From positions 1 to 6,001 of the forward strand of contig USQZ01000069.1 in the NCBI GenBank assembly GCA_900556975.1: a DNA stretch of 6,001 nt, in the 5' to 3' direction. Shown here in pieces: positions 5,095-6,001 of this stretch; the stretch's first letter is position 1, and each line of letters begins with the position of its first letter. This DNA comes from an uncultured Clostridium sp. GTDB taxonomy: Bacteria; Bacillota; Clostridia; TANB77; CAG-508. Under the pieces are notes generated by a model. That model had not been told where the DNA came from. It saw nothing but the letters and a program-made list of their open reading frames with translations, and did no database searches. A program made the translations under genes and the position numbers.

Positions 5095-5556
5095 ATGGAA
5101 TTAGTTAAAAATATATTTTTTAATACAGATAAATTAACACCAAATTCAAAAATCAAAATATCTTACACAGGTAAGTTTTTTCAAGACAATTCACAAGATG
5201 TATACATTCATCTTGGATTTGGATCAAACTGGGACAACTTACAAGATATAAAAATGGAAAAAACTGAACTTGGTTTTCAAACAGAATTTGATTTAGAAGA
5301 AAGCGATTCTTTAAATTTCTGCTTCAAAAACGGAAATGAAGAATGGGACAATAACGATGGGCAAAACTACATATTCCCTATTGAACACATAGAAACAAGC
5401 CTAGTTCCACAAGAAGAATCATTTAGCTTATCATCACCAAGAAAATTAAGAAAATCATATATGATAAATAAAAAAATAAGATTAGCAATTTACAAAATTA
5501 TCACATACTTACCTAAATTAGTATCTGGTAATTACAAGAAAAAATCAGAACAATAA
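5095..5556 (+). CDS. Stand-alone CBM25/53-like (starch-binding-type) protein with basic C-terminal tail
   Basis: A 153-residue protein without signal peptide, hence probably cytoplasmic. Residues about 5-98 match the beta-sandwich pattern of starch/glycogen-binding modules CBM25/CBM53: KISYTGKF, VYIHLGFGSNW, LNFCFKNG and EEWDNNDGQNY. His39, Trp46 and Trp84 occupy positions like the His and two Trp of the CBM25 binding face. No catalytic domain is attached. After a Glu/Ser-rich linker (about 100-115), residues 116-153 are strongly basic with an amphipathic core (KKIRLAIYKIITYLPKLV), which could bind a membrane, nucleic acid or an enzyme partner. A role in glycogen or starch handling is inference only. 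The start at 5095 has a GGAAGGAAAGAG purine stretch upstream. The gene has its own promoter and terminator. Confidence 0.75.
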   Translation: MELVKNIFFNTDKLTPNSKIKISYTGKFFQDNSQDVYIHLGFGSNWDNLQDIKMEKTELGFQTEFDLEESDSLNFCFKNGNEEWDNNDGQNYIFPIEHIETSLVPQEESFSLSSPRKLRKSYMINKKIRLAIYKIITYLPKLVSGNYKKKSEQ

Positions 5557-5581
5557 AAAAAAGACCTAAAGGTCTTTTTTT
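5557..5581 (+). terminator. Rho-independent terminator after the CBM gene
   Basis: AAAAAAGACC (5557-5566) pairs perfectly with GGTCTTTTTT (5571-5580) around TAAA, with T's continuing to 5581. It begins at the base after the stop codon. Being flanked by A's and T's it could work in both directions. Confidence 0.9.
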
Positions 5582-5586
5582 CATTA

Positions 5587-5614
5587 TTGAACCAATTATT
5601 TATGCATCTATTAT
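5587..5614 (+). promoter_or_regulatory. Possible promoter of the 35-aa peptide gene
   Basis: TTGAAC (5587-5592) and TATTAT (5609-5614) are separated by 16 bases, each with good but imperfect consensus. It lies directly after the CBM terminator and would give a leader of about 80 bases. Confidence 0.4.
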
Positions 5615-5701
5615 TTTAAAATTAAATTATATTAATGTATTGATAAAAAAAGACAATTAGAAGAACAAAAAGAAGGACAAAATAAATAGGAGATTTATAA
5701 T

Positions 5702-5809
5702 ATGGTAAATAATAAAAAAAGCAATCCAGAATCTGCATTAGTAAAAGTAACAAATGTAAAATGGTATAAAAAAATATGGAAGTCAATTAAAAATTTTTTA
5801 AGAATATAA
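5702..5809 (+). CDS. Small cationic peptide, 35 aa, unknown function
   Basis: ATG at 5702 to TAA at 5807-5809, with AGGAG (5688-5692) nine bases before the ATG. The product starts MVNNKKSNPESALVKVTN and ends in a Trp/Lys/Ile-rich amphipathic stretch, KWYKKIWKSIKNFLRI. It is strongly positive, with nine Lys and one Arg against one Glu. It has no classical signal peptide and the helix is too charged for an ordinary membrane segment, so surface binding to a membrane is more plausible. Its composition recalls leaderless bacteriocins, but no immunity or export gene is visible. The basic, aromatic helix also resembles the tail of the upstream CBM protein. I do not recognise a family; the ribosome site and composition make coding likely. 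Confidence 0.55.
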   Translation: MVNNKKSNPESALVKVTNVKWYKKIWKSIKNFLRI

Positions 5810-5909
5810 CTTAGTTTTGTCCATCTAAATCAACAAAAATATTAATAATTTATATAAGAAAAATACATATGAAAATTTTTTCACACCTTGCTGTCGCATT
5901 CCTTGGAAT

Positions 5910-5948
5910 TTAAAAATAAGAATGTCTTTTAGACATTCTTATTTTTAA
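5910..5948. terminator. Perfect 18-bp hairpin, bidirectional terminator
   Basis: Arms 5910-5927 and 5931-5948 are exact complements around a three-base loop TTT. A-rich and T-rich ends on the arms let it act on both strands. It could end the 35-aa gene transcript from the left and any minus-strand gene entering from the right. Outside it, GCATTC (5896-5901) and GAATGC (5957-5962) extend the symmetry imperfectly. Confidence 0.7.
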
Positions 5949-6001
5949 TCCGGGTAGAATGCTTCAATCGAACTCACTTCGTTCGTTTGGTCCCTGCGCG
6001 G
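5945..6001 (-). CDS. Possible 3' end of a minus-strand gene (partial)
   Basis: The minus strand is open from the window edge for 18 codons to a TAA at 5947-5945, reading PRRDQTNEVSSIEAFYPD. The stop overlaps the right arm of the hairpin. This stretch is less AT-rich than the rest of the window. The frame is short and includes a palindromic segment (CGAAC 5969-5973 with GTTCG 5981-5985), so it may instead be a structured intergenic repeat. Product unknown. Confidence 0.22.
   Translation of the reverse strand, partial: PRRDQTNEVSSIEAFYPD

Noticed and set aside
5641..5690. Short frame ending QLEEQKEGQNK before the 35-aa gene
   Set aside because: There is no ATG, GTG or TTG start in frame after the upstream stop and no ribosome site; it is more likely the A-rich leader of the next gene.

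Overview
The window is AT-rich throughout, with Shine-Dalgarno sites of the AGGAGG type and near-consensus sigma-A promoters (several with exactly 17-base spacers). Together with a VanW/G5 envelope protein and a starch-binding-type module, this points to a low-GC Bacillota genome, most likely a Clostridia-class commensal. The species cannot be read from the sequence. It looks like ordinary chromosome carrying several small, poorly characterised genes, not an obvious phage or insertion element.

Left part (1-850): the window opens inside a repeat array in which ~60-base units alternate in orientation around palindromic junctions; two copies are an exact 55-base direct repeat. Next to it, on the minus strand, is a 37-codon gene (192-305) with its own promoter and ribosome binding site, not apparent from size-based gene calling. 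A tRNA-Lys(CTT) gene (538-613) follows, with a consensus promoter and a terminator. Between the tRNA and the next gene lie a perfect 10-bp palindrome and a bidirectional terminator-like hairpin.

Middle (852-4225), both genes on the minus strand: an AAA_14/DUF4143 ATPase with a nuclease-like C-terminal motif, and a membrane-anchored VanW protein with peptidoglycan-binding-like, VanW and G5 regions and a Ser/Thr/Pro/Gly tail. Ahead of the ATPase lie four 32-base direct repeats at exact spacing, the gene-proximal one supplying the promoter -35 box. For both genes the longest open frame starts inside or before the Shine-Dalgarno sequence, so the starts are moved to 2168 and 4225.

Right part (4226-6001): divergent from VanW is an XRE-type regulator whose LexA/S24-like C-terminal domain has lost the catalytic Ser and Lys. 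The shared intergenic region holds an inverted repeat over the VanW promoter, a plausible operator. Downstream, each with its own promoter, are a cytoplasmic stand-alone CBM25/53-like protein with a basic tail and a 35-codon cationic amphipathic peptide gene. The window ends in an 18-bp perfect hairpin and a less AT-rich stretch that may be the 3' end of a minus-strand gene.

No single multi-gene system is demonstrated. The most unusual elements are the phased 32-base repeats at the ATPase, the catalytically degenerate S24-type regulator with its candidate operator, the two small genes, and the alternating inverted-repeat array.
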